Source of the DNA: Nissolia schottii
Lineage: Eukaryota > Streptophyta > Magnoliopsida > Fabales > Fabaceae
Reading direction: 5' to 3'
DNA: 64,000 bases
NCBI GenBank assembly: GCA_003254905.1
Contig: QANU01098899.1
Coordinates: forward strand, 248,001-312,000
In this document: piece by piece, positions 38,331 to 48,846 of the stretch
How positions within the stretch are numbered: the first letter of the stretch is position 1
Layout of the letters: every line of letters begins with the position of its first letter
Program-made: the position numbers and the translations under genes
The notes under the pieces: generated by a model
The model's input: only the letters and a program-made list of their open reading frames with translations
Told to the model about the DNA's origin: nothing
Database searches by the model: none

Positions 38331-39117
38331 CGAGGTTAAGAAAATTGGATTGGACATCAAACCGGTCAAGTCAGGAGTTCAAAGGTTCAACCAGGGGTGC
38401 ATCCAGGTTCTAATAAATGTATTTTATTATTTATGCGTTTGTATATATATATGATTAGTTATATGTTATATAATAAATAACAATCATCTCTTATATAGTT
38501 GTACCGATGGGGTATTCTGGATCCTGGAGCTTCTCTGGTGCTTCTGGGTTGCCGGGGCGGGTACTGCAAGGATTCCGACGCTCAAGTAAGTGAAAGTTCG
38601 AGATGATAGTACATCTGGGGTGTAGGGTTCTAAGCATACCTGGAGTGTCGGTTGGGCTTAAATACCTAGGTGGCATTTGTGATTCTCGTCGGTCTGAGGA
38701 TCTTTCCATCATGGCGTATTCGAAGATCACGGTGCACTTTCTGCTGGGGAGAGCATATCTCGGGACGAGAATTGTGCTGACCGTTGGGAAATTGCCCGGG
38801 GTCAGGTTGGATTAATCCGCAGACCTCTTGAGTAACGCTTATTGGCAGGCTTCAGGTCGGGTCGATCCGCAGACCCTCGGTTATGGTTTTAGCGGATAGG
38901 CCTTCACGGCCCAATCCATAATGATAACATATTTTTTAACGAGATATGTAGGTACAACATTAAGATTAATAAAAATAAAAATATTTTTTATTTAAAAAAA
39001 ATTATTAAAAAATCATTTAAAAAAAACAAAAACCTGAGGAAATTTTGCCTAATCAAACTAGCCAGAGGTCCAATTCTCGGTTGGACCAACCGGTCTGGTC
39101 TGATTTTCTTAACACTG
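38331..39117. mobile_element. hAT-type non-autonomous element carrying an LTR
   Basis: The right end in reverse complement begins CAGTGTTAAGAAAATCAGACC; the left end begins CGAGGTTAAGAAAATTGGATT. The arms contain the ACCGGTC and GGTTCAACC motifs usual in plant hAT MITEs of this type. Flanks are CATTCTAA (38323-38330) and CTTTGTAA (39118-39125), an 8-bp duplication with two mismatches. The related unit at 37278-37285 reads CTTTGTAA without an insertion, an internal empty site. A solo LTR is nested at 38500-38929. Confidence 0.75.
38500..38929 (-). mobile_element. Solo LTR, inverted, same family as 5349-5787
   Basis: Read on the minus strand it starts TGTTATCATTATGG, passes GGCCGTGAAGGCC and ATTTAAGCCC, holds ACTTGAGCGTCGGA, and ends near GGTACA. 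About 430 bases. No internal retroelement domain follows, so it is a solo LTR left after recombination. The family match to the LTR beside BARD1 rests on layout and shared motifs; overall identity is moderate. Target duplication is unclear (TATAT against TATTT). Confidence 0.7.
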
Positions 39118-40487
39118 CTTTGTAATCATAATGTCCATAATTTAGCTTAAGATTATTTTAAAATATACCTTTTATATCTTTAAAAAAAAGCTTTTACTTA
39201 AATATTACAGTTTATTACCAACAAATAAATCAAATGAAAATAACTATATTCTTAAAAAAGAAAAAAAAATTGGCATGTTCCCAAACATGCACCATTCATC
39301 ATAAATAGGCTGCCAATGTATGGGGACAGCTTACAAATGCATTTTCCTAGTTTCCAATCCTGCAATAGTAAACTCTGGAATTGGCTTGTAACTTGGTGAT
39401 CTATTCCTAGGCAAACATTTTTCTCTTTCCAAGAAATGCCTTCAATTCTATATTTTAATGTGAAAATTAATTTTATTTATATATTTGTTGACATAATTTG
39501 ATCACGAGATAATTTGAATAAATTTAGCATTTTTAAAAAAAAAATCAAAACTATACATGTTTACATCAAATCTTCACTAATTAATTTAACTCAAGTTTGA
39601 TCGGTTTATTGCGAGGATAAAATTCTCTTAATACTAATTTTTTCTATTTACAAAATTAGAATTTGAGATTTCTCTTTATAAAAACAAGTGGCAAACTATT
39701 TGATTCAATCAAATGTTAATCAAATTTAAACTCTAACGTTATAAGTAAAATTACCTCCGTTACTAATTAAGTTATACTTTGTCTAATTCACATAACTTTT
39801 TTTTTTTTACAATACTTATATCAAGTTCTTTGTGTCCATTTCAATTAGCTTTTCAATCAAATAATGACATTATACACTTTTTTTTAAATAAGTGACTTAA
39901 AAGATAAAAATGTACACTCTTCTAAAAAAAATCACATGACGTCCTTTGATTTGAGAATTGATTGAAATAGACATGAGAAATTTGATATACTTCCTCTGTT
40001 ACTCATGTGTTTAGATACATTGAGTTATGAATGAACTAAAAAAGTGAAAATGACTAACATTGATGAACGGATGAAATAAGTTTTATCCATTTTTTTCTAG
40101 TACAATTTATGTATCTATTTAATTCACATTAATATTCCATTAGATAAACTAGATTGTAACCAATAAAATAATAATTACAATAGTTATAAGTCAACTTAAT
40201 TAGTAAGTACAAACTCAAATTTGGTAACACGCAAAACTTTATAATTAAATGCATATAATCAATATTCTTGGTTTTTTTTTTTCACATAAGTGTTTTAGAG
40301 GGGAAAGAGAAAAGTTTACGAAGTTTTATTCATGTTCATGAGTTTTACTGTTTAAAAGAAGAAAGACTTTTGAAGATTTTATTAACCCTTCAAACACCCT
40401 CAAAACTCTCATTATATGGTTTTCTCAAAATTCACATAACGTCCTTTGATTTGAGAATTGGTTGAAATGGATACAAAAAACTTGACA

Positions 40488-40634
40488 TACTTTCTTTGTT
40501 CTTCAATATTAGTCATTTTTACTTTTTTAAATTCATTCATAATTTAATATATTTAGACGGTGTCTAGATACCTTGAATTACGAATGAACCTAAAAAAAAT
40601 GAAAATGACTAACATTAATGGAACGGATGGAGTA
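40488..40634. mobile_element. Stowaway-like MITE inside the array
   Basis: 143 bases between two TA dinucleotides. The ends are inverted: TACTTTCTTTGTTCTTC on the left and GAACGGATGGAGTA on the right, with TTAGTCATTTT inside each arm. Shorter or truncated copies occupy the same place in the units at about 39988-40077 and 41041-41178. The units at 37566 and 42139 lack it and show one TA, which are empty sites. Confidence 0.75.
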
Positions 40635-41673
40635 AGTTTTATCCATATTTTGGTACAATTTACATATCTATTTAATTCACATTAATATATCATTAAATAA
40701 ACTAGATTGTAGACGATAAAATAATAATTACAATAGTTCTAAGTCAACGGTAATGAATAAGTACACACTCAAATTCGATAACATGCAAAACTTTATAATT
40801 AAAAGCATATAATCAATATTCTTGTTATTTTTTCACATAAGTGTTTTAGAGGGGGAAGACAAAGGTTTACGAAGTTTTATTCATGTTTAAGAGTTTTACT
40901 ATTTAAAAGAAAAAAAAAAACTTTTGAAGGTTTAATTGACCCTCCAAACATCCTCAAAACTCTCATTATATCGTTTCTCAAAATTCACATGACACCCTTT
41001 GATTTGAGAATTGATTGAAATGAACATAAGAAACTTGATATATTTTCTTTGTTTCTCAATGTTAGTCATTTTCATTTTTCTATATTCATTCATAACTCAA
41101 TGTATCCAGCCACCAAGGTGTCTAGTGTTTGGATACATTGAATTATGAATGAACTTAGAAAAGTAAAAATGACTAACCGTTTTATCCAATTTTTTCTGGT
41201 ACAATTTATGTATTTATTTGATTCACATTAATATTCCATTAAAGAAACTAGATTGTAACCGATAAAATAACAATTACAATAGTTCTAAGTCAATGGTAAT
41301 TAATAAGTATACACTCAAATTCGATAACACACAATACTTTATAATTAAGAGTCATGTTACACGTACACCAAAAAATATACACCATACATACACTCTATAC
41401 TTATATACATAAAGTTTGTGTTTTAATGCCTGTAATGCTTATGCACTTAATTAAGTATAATTGAGAACATCATCTATAAGTTTGTAATGTTTGTGCACTC
41501 ATGAGAATAAATATGATCAATATTCTTAATTTTTTTTTCACATAAGTGTTTTAGAAGGGGAAGAGAAAGGTTTATGAAGTTTTACTTATGTCCATGAGTT
41601 TTACTATTTAAAAGAAAAAGACTTTTGTAGGTTTTATTAAGGGGGGGTTGCGGGTTTAATTAGGTTACAATGT

Positions 41674-41765
41674 ATCATAAAATATTTTTTCATTTTCATG
41701 AATGAGGATCGAACCCACACTAATATAGTTAAGGGATGAGATGAGCTACCACTGCGCCACACCTT
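41674..41765 (-). mobile_element. Short SINE-like element with tRNA-type promoter
   Basis: On the minus strand TGGCGCAGTGG (A box, 41749-41759) is followed about 32 bases later by GGGTTCGATCC (B box, 41706-41716). GATAC flanks on both sides may be the target duplication: the sequence breaks the array unit between ACAATGTA and CTTTATTAAAATG, which are adjacent in the related unit near 42473-42503. It is too short and loop-poor to be a functional tRNA gene. Confidence 0.55.
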
Positions 41766-42900
41766 GTATCTTTATTAAAATGTTGAAATATTATTTTAGC
41801 AACGGTAATCTATACTAAGACAAAGATGTTATGTGTGTCTCTATATCTATCTATCTATATAAATTTTAAAATAAAAATTTAGAATTTCAAATAATTTTTT
41901 TTATGAAAAAAAATTATAGAGATAATTTTTTTTAACGAATTGTCTTTTATATAAAATATTTTTGAAAAGAAACTGATATTTTTTTACTTAAGTTTGCTCG
42001 ATTTATTATGACATTATACACTTTTTTTTAAAAAAAAATACGTGAATTAAAAGATAAAAATGTACACTCTTTTTTAAAAAAAATTCATATGGCATCCTTT
42101 GATTTGAGAATTGGTTGAAATGGACACAAGAAACTTGATAAAAGTTTTATCCAGTTGTTGATACAATTTACGTATCTATTTAATTCACATAAATATTTCA
42201 TTAAATAAATTAGATTGTAACCGATAAAATAACAATTGCAATAGTTCCAAGTCACTGCTAATTAATAAGCACATACTCAAATTCAGTAACGCGCGGAACT
42301 TTATAATTAAATGCATATAATCAATATTTTTTTTTCTTAACGAAGTTTTATCCATGTTTATGAGTTTTATTGTTTAGAAGTAAAAGACCTTTAAAGGTTT
42401 TATTAACCCTCCAAACACCCTCAAAACTCTCATTATATGGTTTCCTCAGGTTTTGAGGTTTAATTAGGGCACAATGTACTTTATTTTATTATCTTTATTA
42501 AAATGTTAAAATATTATTTTAACAACATTAATCTATATTAACAATGGTAATCTATTAACACACATACACCCATATTAATTTTAAAATAAAAATTTAGAAT
42601 TTCAGACAAATGTTTTCTACGAAAAATTTAAAAGAATATTTAAAATGAAAAAAATAATTTATAGAGATAAAAAATTAATTTTCTTAAATGAATTATATTT
42701 TAAATAAAACATTTTTGAGAAAAACTAATATTTTTAAATCTAAAAAATATATAATTTTAAAAATTCTTCTGCTATCATTGTCAATGCATATAAATTAATT
42801 AAACTCTTTATTAATTTTACAAATAGGTTACTTATACTTAATTATTTTTAAAATAGTAAAATTATAAAAATACTTTATAAACTCTTTATTTTCTTTCTCT

Positions 42901-45179
42901 CATCTATTTTAGACCCATAAATAAGGATAAGAAAACCCATCTAAACTCTTCCATTAATTTCTTCATAGACTTTTTTTGTTTTCTTTTCCCTTTCTATTGT
43001 AAATCGCGAATAAACTTAAAAGACTTACTTATTAATTACACCATTAATTACTAAAATATTATTATTTGATATAAAAATTCGTAATTTTTAACAATATTAT
43101 TTCAATTTATTAATTATGTTAATCAATCAAACAAGCTTATCATTTTCTTTTATTTTAATTATTATTAATGCTAAATTATTAGTGCTATAAAATCGGGGAT
43201 CGGTGTTACACAAAATACTAATGATTTGGAAAATGAAAAATAAATTTTTTCAAAGAATCATATGCAATTTAACGAAAATCACATGCTATTTTACAAAGTT
43301 GATTATATTACAATTTTGCGAATCATAATATCCCCATGGCGATGTGTAAAACGTGGGTAAAAAAATGTTTATCTTTTATTTTCATATTAAAAATCACAAA
43401 CAAATGTAGAATGAATGATTCCCACACCAAGAAAAAAATATAGAATGAATGCTTTGTCAAATTTTAAAGAATGTAATAATCCATGATAGTTAATAATGAA
43501 AAATCAGAGAATTTCAGAAAAGGTAATTAGTTCTTTTGTAATTATTAAAAATATAAAATATCATACTAAACTATTGTAGACATAGAAATCAGAAAGAATA
43601 CAAAAAGATAATTTCCAAAGAAAAAAAATGAATGATTATTTTTAAGAGTAAAATCTTAAGTTGCCCCCTCACAATTTGGACATTAGACAAGTTAGTCCCT
43701 AGTAAAAAGAAACATTATCGCAATTCTTTACAATTAATAAAAGTGGACATTTCTCGATTGTTGGTGATAATCTCACCCTCACCTCCCCTGATCACCCACA
43801 TTGTTATTTGGGTGAACTATGATTCTTTTATGGATGACCACTTGAACTTTAATCTTTTAATTAGTTTTTTAAAAATGTAGATCAAATTTTTTTTAGCAAT
43901 CCAGTGCCTCAAAATGACAGGATCATAACTATACCATATTTTAAATGTATATATGCACCCTAAACCCTCAACTCCACCAAATCGCACCGCCCTCGAATTG
44001 CATCACCAAATCAGTCACCCCACTCCACCAAATCAAACCAGCCGCCTTAAGAAGAAGAAGAGCATGAACAACATCACACCAATAACAATTCTCTTGGCCA
44101 ACAGCAATTCCAAATTTCCTTTCCTAATTTCCCTTGCATAATTTCACCCCAATCATTGTAATTTCTTTCATTTTTTCTCATTTGCTTCTAATGTGAATTT
44201 TCGTGGGTTTTAGGGGCTGTAGGAATGGTGTTTGGGTGTGGGACTTGGTGTTGTGGTGGGTTGAGGTTGAGGTTTGATGACACTTGTGGACAGTGGTGGT
44301 GGCTGGGGGTTAGGGTTGCGGTTGTGTTTCTCATGATTAATTCTTATGGTGGATGCTGGTTACGAACTTAATTAATCATAAATAATTTTTATCTTTATCT
44401 CACACTATTCTCTCTTTCATCTTATCATATTATTAAACAGTGTACACTTACATTTAAGTACATAGGGATATAACTAAAAGGAAAAAAAATTAATAATTCA
44501 TTAATCTAATTAAATGATAAATAATATCAGACAAAATTTTGTATATGAAGTGACAAATAAAATTCATCTAATTTATATGTCTACTAGTTTACTATAATGG
44601 GATCTAATTGAATGAGTAATAATGTGTGGTTGATTCAAGTGGTTTGTCACTTTTTGTTTAAGTAATGTTTTGAATTTGAGTTTTGTAGATAAAAGACATT
44701 CAGGTCGAGAAAGCCTTACTGCTTAATATTAGGAAATGAATAACCCACCCAACCCTAAAAACTTGTTTAAGAAATGAGAGATGTCTTACACTTATAAAGC
44801 CTATCAAAACATTATCTCTAAACAATGTGAAACTCTAATACAATCCCTTCACATTTGAACATGCAAAGCATGAAATTTGCATACATCTACAGGTGATTTA
44901 ACAATGGTCTTCAAATAAACTCTAATACCATATTAAGAAATGAATGACCTAATTCAATCCAAATTTTAACTTATAAAATTTATATCAAGACCATATAACA
45001 CTATTACTTAATAGACTAATTGAGTAGAGTCTAGCGTGTTTTAGTTTCATAAAAAAAGAATCTCATTGAATGAGCATAAATGTTAATTTATCAAAATTAA
45101 ACTCAAATAATACATCAACATAATCTTAAATGATTTTATAAATGAGGAGAACAACATATTATTCATTATTTATTTATTT
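42901..45179. other. AT-rich intergenic DNA between the duplicated segments
   Basis: No gene seen. Short ORFs at 43632-43880 and 43953-44141 show no recognisable domains. The last 100 bases are the duplicated 3' flank of the following gene. Confidence 0.45.
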
Positions 45180-45698
45180 TTACTTATTTACTTCACTAAC
45201 AAGTCCAATATAGAAGAGATTATGATGATGATGATGAGTGGGAAGGCGCAACTGGCGGGCCAATTGGGTTGGGTTAACGATGGCAGAGAAGTGGGCCCCA
45301 TCGGTCTTCAAAAGGCCTGATATCTCCAAGTACCTCTTGTACTTCTCCTGGTCGCGTCGGCTGGTGTCCTCCGCCCTATGGGAGGGCAACTGGTCCCACC
45401 TTCGCCCCAAAATGGTCTGTTTCGTCAGATACTCGTGGGCCAAGTACCCTGCCATCAGCTGGTTGCTCTCCTTCCATCCCCGCTCCTCCATCTCCGGATC
45501 CGATCCAACTGCTTTCATCATCAACTTATCGAACTTGGGCATTCTGGTCATTGGGCCTGGGCCTGCCTGTGGTGTGGGCTTTTTTGCGCCTTTGGAAACA
45601 TCATCGTTTCTTTCCTCCACCTTGCGCTTGTTGGCAGTGGCAGTGGCGTCAGGCAACGGTGAGCGCCGAGGAGGTGGACGCATCGTTTTTGTACTCAT
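45180..45698 (-). CDS. Small plant protein of unknown function, intact paralog
   Basis: Single-exon frame of 172 aa. I chose ATG 45698 (MSTKTMRPPPRR) because the decayed paralog keeps the same start; an in-frame ATG at 45707 adds three residues. The N-terminal half is basic and Pro/Lys-rich (RKVEERNDDVSKGAKKP, then PMTRMPKFDKLMMKAV). The C-terminal half holds the conserved part shared with the paralog: LMAGYLAHEYLTKQTILG, WDQLPSHRAED, a charged segment, then LLKTDGAHFSAIVNPTQLAR, ending in a His run. No signal peptide or membrane segment is seen. I do not recognise the function. A TATA box lies about 255 bases upstream. Confidence 0.65.
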   Translation of the reverse strand: MSTKTMRPPPRRSPLPDATATANKRKVEERNDDVSKGAKKPTPQAGPGPMTRMPKFDKLMMKAVGSDPEMEERGWKESNQLMAGYLAHEYLTKQTILGRRWDQLPSHRAEDTSRRDQEKYKRYLEISGLLKTDGAHFSAIVNPTQLARQLRLPTHHHHHNLFYIGLVSEVNK

Positions 45699-45953
45699 CA
45701 ATGTCAACCTTCTCTATTATTATAACTGCATGGATGCAACTTCATACATTAGTATAAGAGAAAAAGGACCAAAAGAAAATAAATAAATAAATAAATAATC
45801 GGAGTATAAATTAAATTTTATTAAAAATAAAAAATGGTAAAGGGGCAATTGATTACTGACTGATTTGTTTGTTTGTCTCTAATAAAAATGTGGTGAACGA
45901 GGGGAGCTAGCTAGCTAGATATCTCTGCTCTGCTATGTGAAGAGTGAGATTGG

Positions 45954-45960
45954 TTTTATA
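45954..45960 (-). promoter_or_regulatory. TATA box of the small intact gene
   Basis: TATAAAA on the minus strand within CACTATAAAACC, conserved with the decayed copy together with the neighbouring GGGCATTG. Its place implies transcription starting near 45925 and a leader of about 220 bases. Confidence 0.6.
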
Positions 45961-46098
45961 GTGGGTGCTACTCAATGCCCCTATGGACTCCGGATATTTA
46001 CAATGACTGCCATGGGGTGCCCAATTGTCCCCCACTTTTTTCTTTTAAGAAAATAAAAAGGGAATGATGAAAATTCATTCATAAAGTCATACTTATTT

Positions 46099-47170
46099 GG
46101 CTAAAATAAGTTTTTAGTTTCTGTAATATCAAAAAGTTTGTGTTTGGTCACCAGAAATTTTTTTTGTTAAGATTTAATCCCTTTAAAAAAATTGTTCATT
46201 TTTAGTCTCGGTCGTCAGTTTGGTTGGATAGTGCTGACGTGACCGTCAAGTTCGCAACGGTATATAATCCAAATTTTCCAATTAAACCCAAACCTAACCC
46301 AAAATCCAAACCCAAACCCATTTTCAAATTAAAAAAAAATAGAAACTCCCAAATCCCCAATATTCATCATCTCCTTCACACATCATCGTCTCCCTCAACT
46401 CACTATTCTCTTCTCAGCCTCAAACAACCATCATTACCACCAACCCACAAAATCAAACCCATAAAATAAAATAGAATATCAAACCCAGAAATCAAACACA
46501 AATTCACAAACCTTAACCTCTGCTCCTTTCAACAACAAATCCACAAATACTTCACAGTCAGAACCATTACATTTATCAACGAAGCAACCACCCCAACATC
46601 ACCATCATCTTTAACCGTCACCAACAATCAACCACCACCAACACCACCATTACCATTACCATCACCATCACCATCACCATCATCCTTCAACCACCAACTC
46701 ATTCCAGCCACCACTAAAAACCCAAAATCTTCTCCAAATAAAATCCAGAATTAAAACCACAATCCAGACCCAACACATCCCATACAACACACACACACCC
46801 CAAACCAAGAGAGACAGGGAAGAAACCAAGAGAGATCTAAAAAAAGAGAAAGGGTGAGTAGATTAGAGAAAGGGAGAAATAGAATCTCACCACCGAACCA
46901 CCCACAGCCTCTGTCGTTGCGGCCTCCCCCTTAACCATCACCACAGACACACAAAACAGAAACTGTGAGTAAGGGAGATAAGAGATCGAGAGAGAGAAAT
47001 AAAGAAAGAAACTGAGATAGATAGATCTAGAGAGAGAAAGAACTGATCTGGATAGAGAGAGGGAAAAAGAGAAGGAAACCGAGAGGGGCAAGTTCATCGC
47101 AGTCGGCGACCTGCCGTGGCGGCGGCAACCCCCTAAGAAGACACAACAGAGAGGTCGAGAAAGAGAGAAC

Positions 47171-47231
<61 letters not shown>

Positions 47232-47656
47232 AACTGCCAGCTTGCCAGCGACGACGACGACGACAGTGGTGGCCCTTGCAGCTGAGAGAGAAAGAAAGCG
47301 TGAGAAGGGAAAAGTTTGAGAGTGAAGAATGAGAGAGAGATAGGGCGAATAGGGTTGAGAGAGAGAAATCATAAATGAGAGAGTTTGTTTTTATTTTATT
47401 TTTATTTTTTTAATTGGGTCTGGTCGGGTTAGTGGTTGGGGTTGGATATTTGGATAAATGGGTATTAGAAATGGGTTTTCCCATGTGACGTGTCACATGA
47501 CAAACTTAATGGTCATATCAACGCTGCCCAAATTCCAACTGACGACAAGAATTAAAAACAAACAAAATTTTAAAGAATTAAATCGTAACAAAAAAATTTT
47601 TTAGAGACCAAAAACAAATTTTTTGATATTAAAAAAATTAAAAACTTATTTAAACC
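46099..47656. mobile_element. Non-autonomous Mutator-like element (1558 bp)
   Basis: Perfect 9-base direct repeats TACTTATTT flank it at 46090-46098 and 47657-47665. Long terminal inverted repeats of roughly 150-190 bases face each other: left GGCTAAAATAAGTTTTTAG, then ATCAAAAAGTTTGTGTTTGG and TCGTCAGTTTGG; right in reverse complement GGTTTAAATAAGTTTTTAA, then ATCAAAAAATTTGTTTTTGG and TCGTCAGTTGG. The interior has no transposase. It holds CA/CCA-rich DNA, a long GA microsatellite and a GC-richer part near 47100-47290 that might be captured host sequence. Confidence 0.88.
47173..47228. repeat. (GA)n microsatellite
   Basis: About 28 uninterrupted GA dinucleotides inside the Mutator-like element. 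They generate Ser/Leu-rich spurious ORFs on the minus strand. Confidence 0.95.
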
Positions 47657-48501
47657 TACTTATTTTAAAGCAAGTTTACTTCAACCTTTTTTTTTGCCCT
47701 TTTCCAATATTGGGGCAAGGCCAATAGTCTGTCAATGTATGGAGACAGCTTACAATTGCACTAACTTCTAGTTTCCTATCTTGTCACGGTGACTCTGGAT
47801 TTCGCTTGTAACTTTGGTGATCTGCATCCACGTAAGCATTTTCTTTATGAGAAAAAATGCCTTCAGTTTTTCATTTTTACTGTGAAAATGAATTCTTATT
47901 TATATGTTTGCTCACATAATTTTGATCATGAGATACTTTTGATAAGTCTTACCTTTTGTTAATATATAAACTATTAATATTATGATTTCATTAGATTTTA
48001 ACTAATTAATTTGACTCATACCTAATCGATTTATTATTAGGATGAAACACTCCCGATACTAAATTTTTTCTTTTTCTATTTACAATTCAACTTTTGAGAT
48101 TTTACATTATTTTTAAAGTAGAAACTTGAGATTTCACTTTATAAAAATGTGTGTCAAACTATTTGATCCAATCAATTATTGATTATAAGTTTAAACTCAC
48201 ATTATAAGTAAATTTCACATATATAAACCTCAAGTTACTAATTAAATTATATTTCGTGTTATTCGTGTAACTTTTTTTTTAATACAATTCACGTAACTAT
48301 TTAATTCACATAACTATTCCATTAATGGAACTAGGTATGTAAGTGATAAGATAATAATAATAGTAAGTTTAAGTTAACACATATTTTTCTTTAAAAGTAA
48401 GGAGTTTGTTTCACTGAATTTTTTTTTTTAAAATGTTTTAATGAGATTCATTTTGTATTTGTTAAACGTTGTTGAGTCTTGGTGTGGTTAGGTGATCTTA
48501 G

Positions 48502-48846
48502 GGCTGTCAAAATGGGTCCGGTCTGTTTATCCAGTTAAATGGATGGATTTTACATGCAAAAAATAGCCCAGCGAAAATTTGAAAAAAAATTGGACCGACC
48601 CGTTTAAACCCGGGCCATTTGGCCTGCGGACCGGCTCGTAAACCCGTGAAAAATTTTAAAACTTTTATAAATAATTTTTTTTGAATTTTTTAATTTTTTT
48701 TGTAAAAAATAAACGGGCTAGTGTGCGGCCCGTTTAAGCCCACGGACCGACCATAAACGAATCAGACCTTAAAAATATGAATATTTTTGGCCCGGTCCGT
48801 TTAGGCCCGCGGGCCTAAACGAGCGGGTCCGCCCGTTTTTCAGCCA
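48502..48846. mobile_element. TIR element of the GGGTGTCAAAA type, copy 2
   Basis: Begins AGGGCTGTCAAAATGGGTCC and ends GTCCGCCCGTTTTTCAGCC. Flanks AGGTGATCTT and AGGTGACTTT form an imperfect target duplication. Internal sequence such as TTTTACATGCAAAAAATAG is shared with 33675-34013. Confidence 0.75.

Larger units (their letters stand above)
35150..39800. repeat. Segmental duplication, copy 1
   Basis: Pairs with about 45060-48330. Shared landmarks in the same order and orientation are the 3' flank (TAATCTTAAAT, then TTTTATAAATGAGGAGAA), the small gene, a conserved TATA block (36891 and 45954), and a distal block containing TTACAA, CTAGTTTCC and GGCTTGTAACTTGGTGATC-like sequence (39305 and 47728). 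This copy has been enlarged by repeats and transposons. Edges are approximate. Confidence 0.75.
39930..42900. repeat. Tandem array of about 0.5-kb units
   Basis: The marker CCTTTGATTTGAGAATTG recurs at about 39941, 40442, 40996 and 42097, with an older form near 37524. After each follow GTTTTATCC, the block GATTGTAACC, AATAATTACAATAG, then TAAGTGTTTTAGAGGGG and CCTCCAAACACCCTCAAAAC. Spacing is about 500-550 bases, with a double interval before the last. A single-copy version of part of the unit lies at about 48280-48420 in the paralogous segment, so the array expanded after the duplication. No coding sequence. Confidence 0.75.
45060..48330. repeat. Segmental duplication, copy 2
   Basis: Counterpart of about 35150-39800, with the gene intact and the same distal block at 47728-47960. 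The main difference inside is the 1.56-kb Mutator-like insertion at 46099-47656. Confidence 0.75.

Noticed and set aside
45238-45786. Plus-strand ORF of 182 codons
   Set aside because: Antisense of the intact small gene, which has a homologous paralog in the minus frame.
46837-47372. Ser/Leu-rich minus-strand ORFs
   Set aside because: Encoded by GA microsatellite inside the Mutator-like element; no domain.
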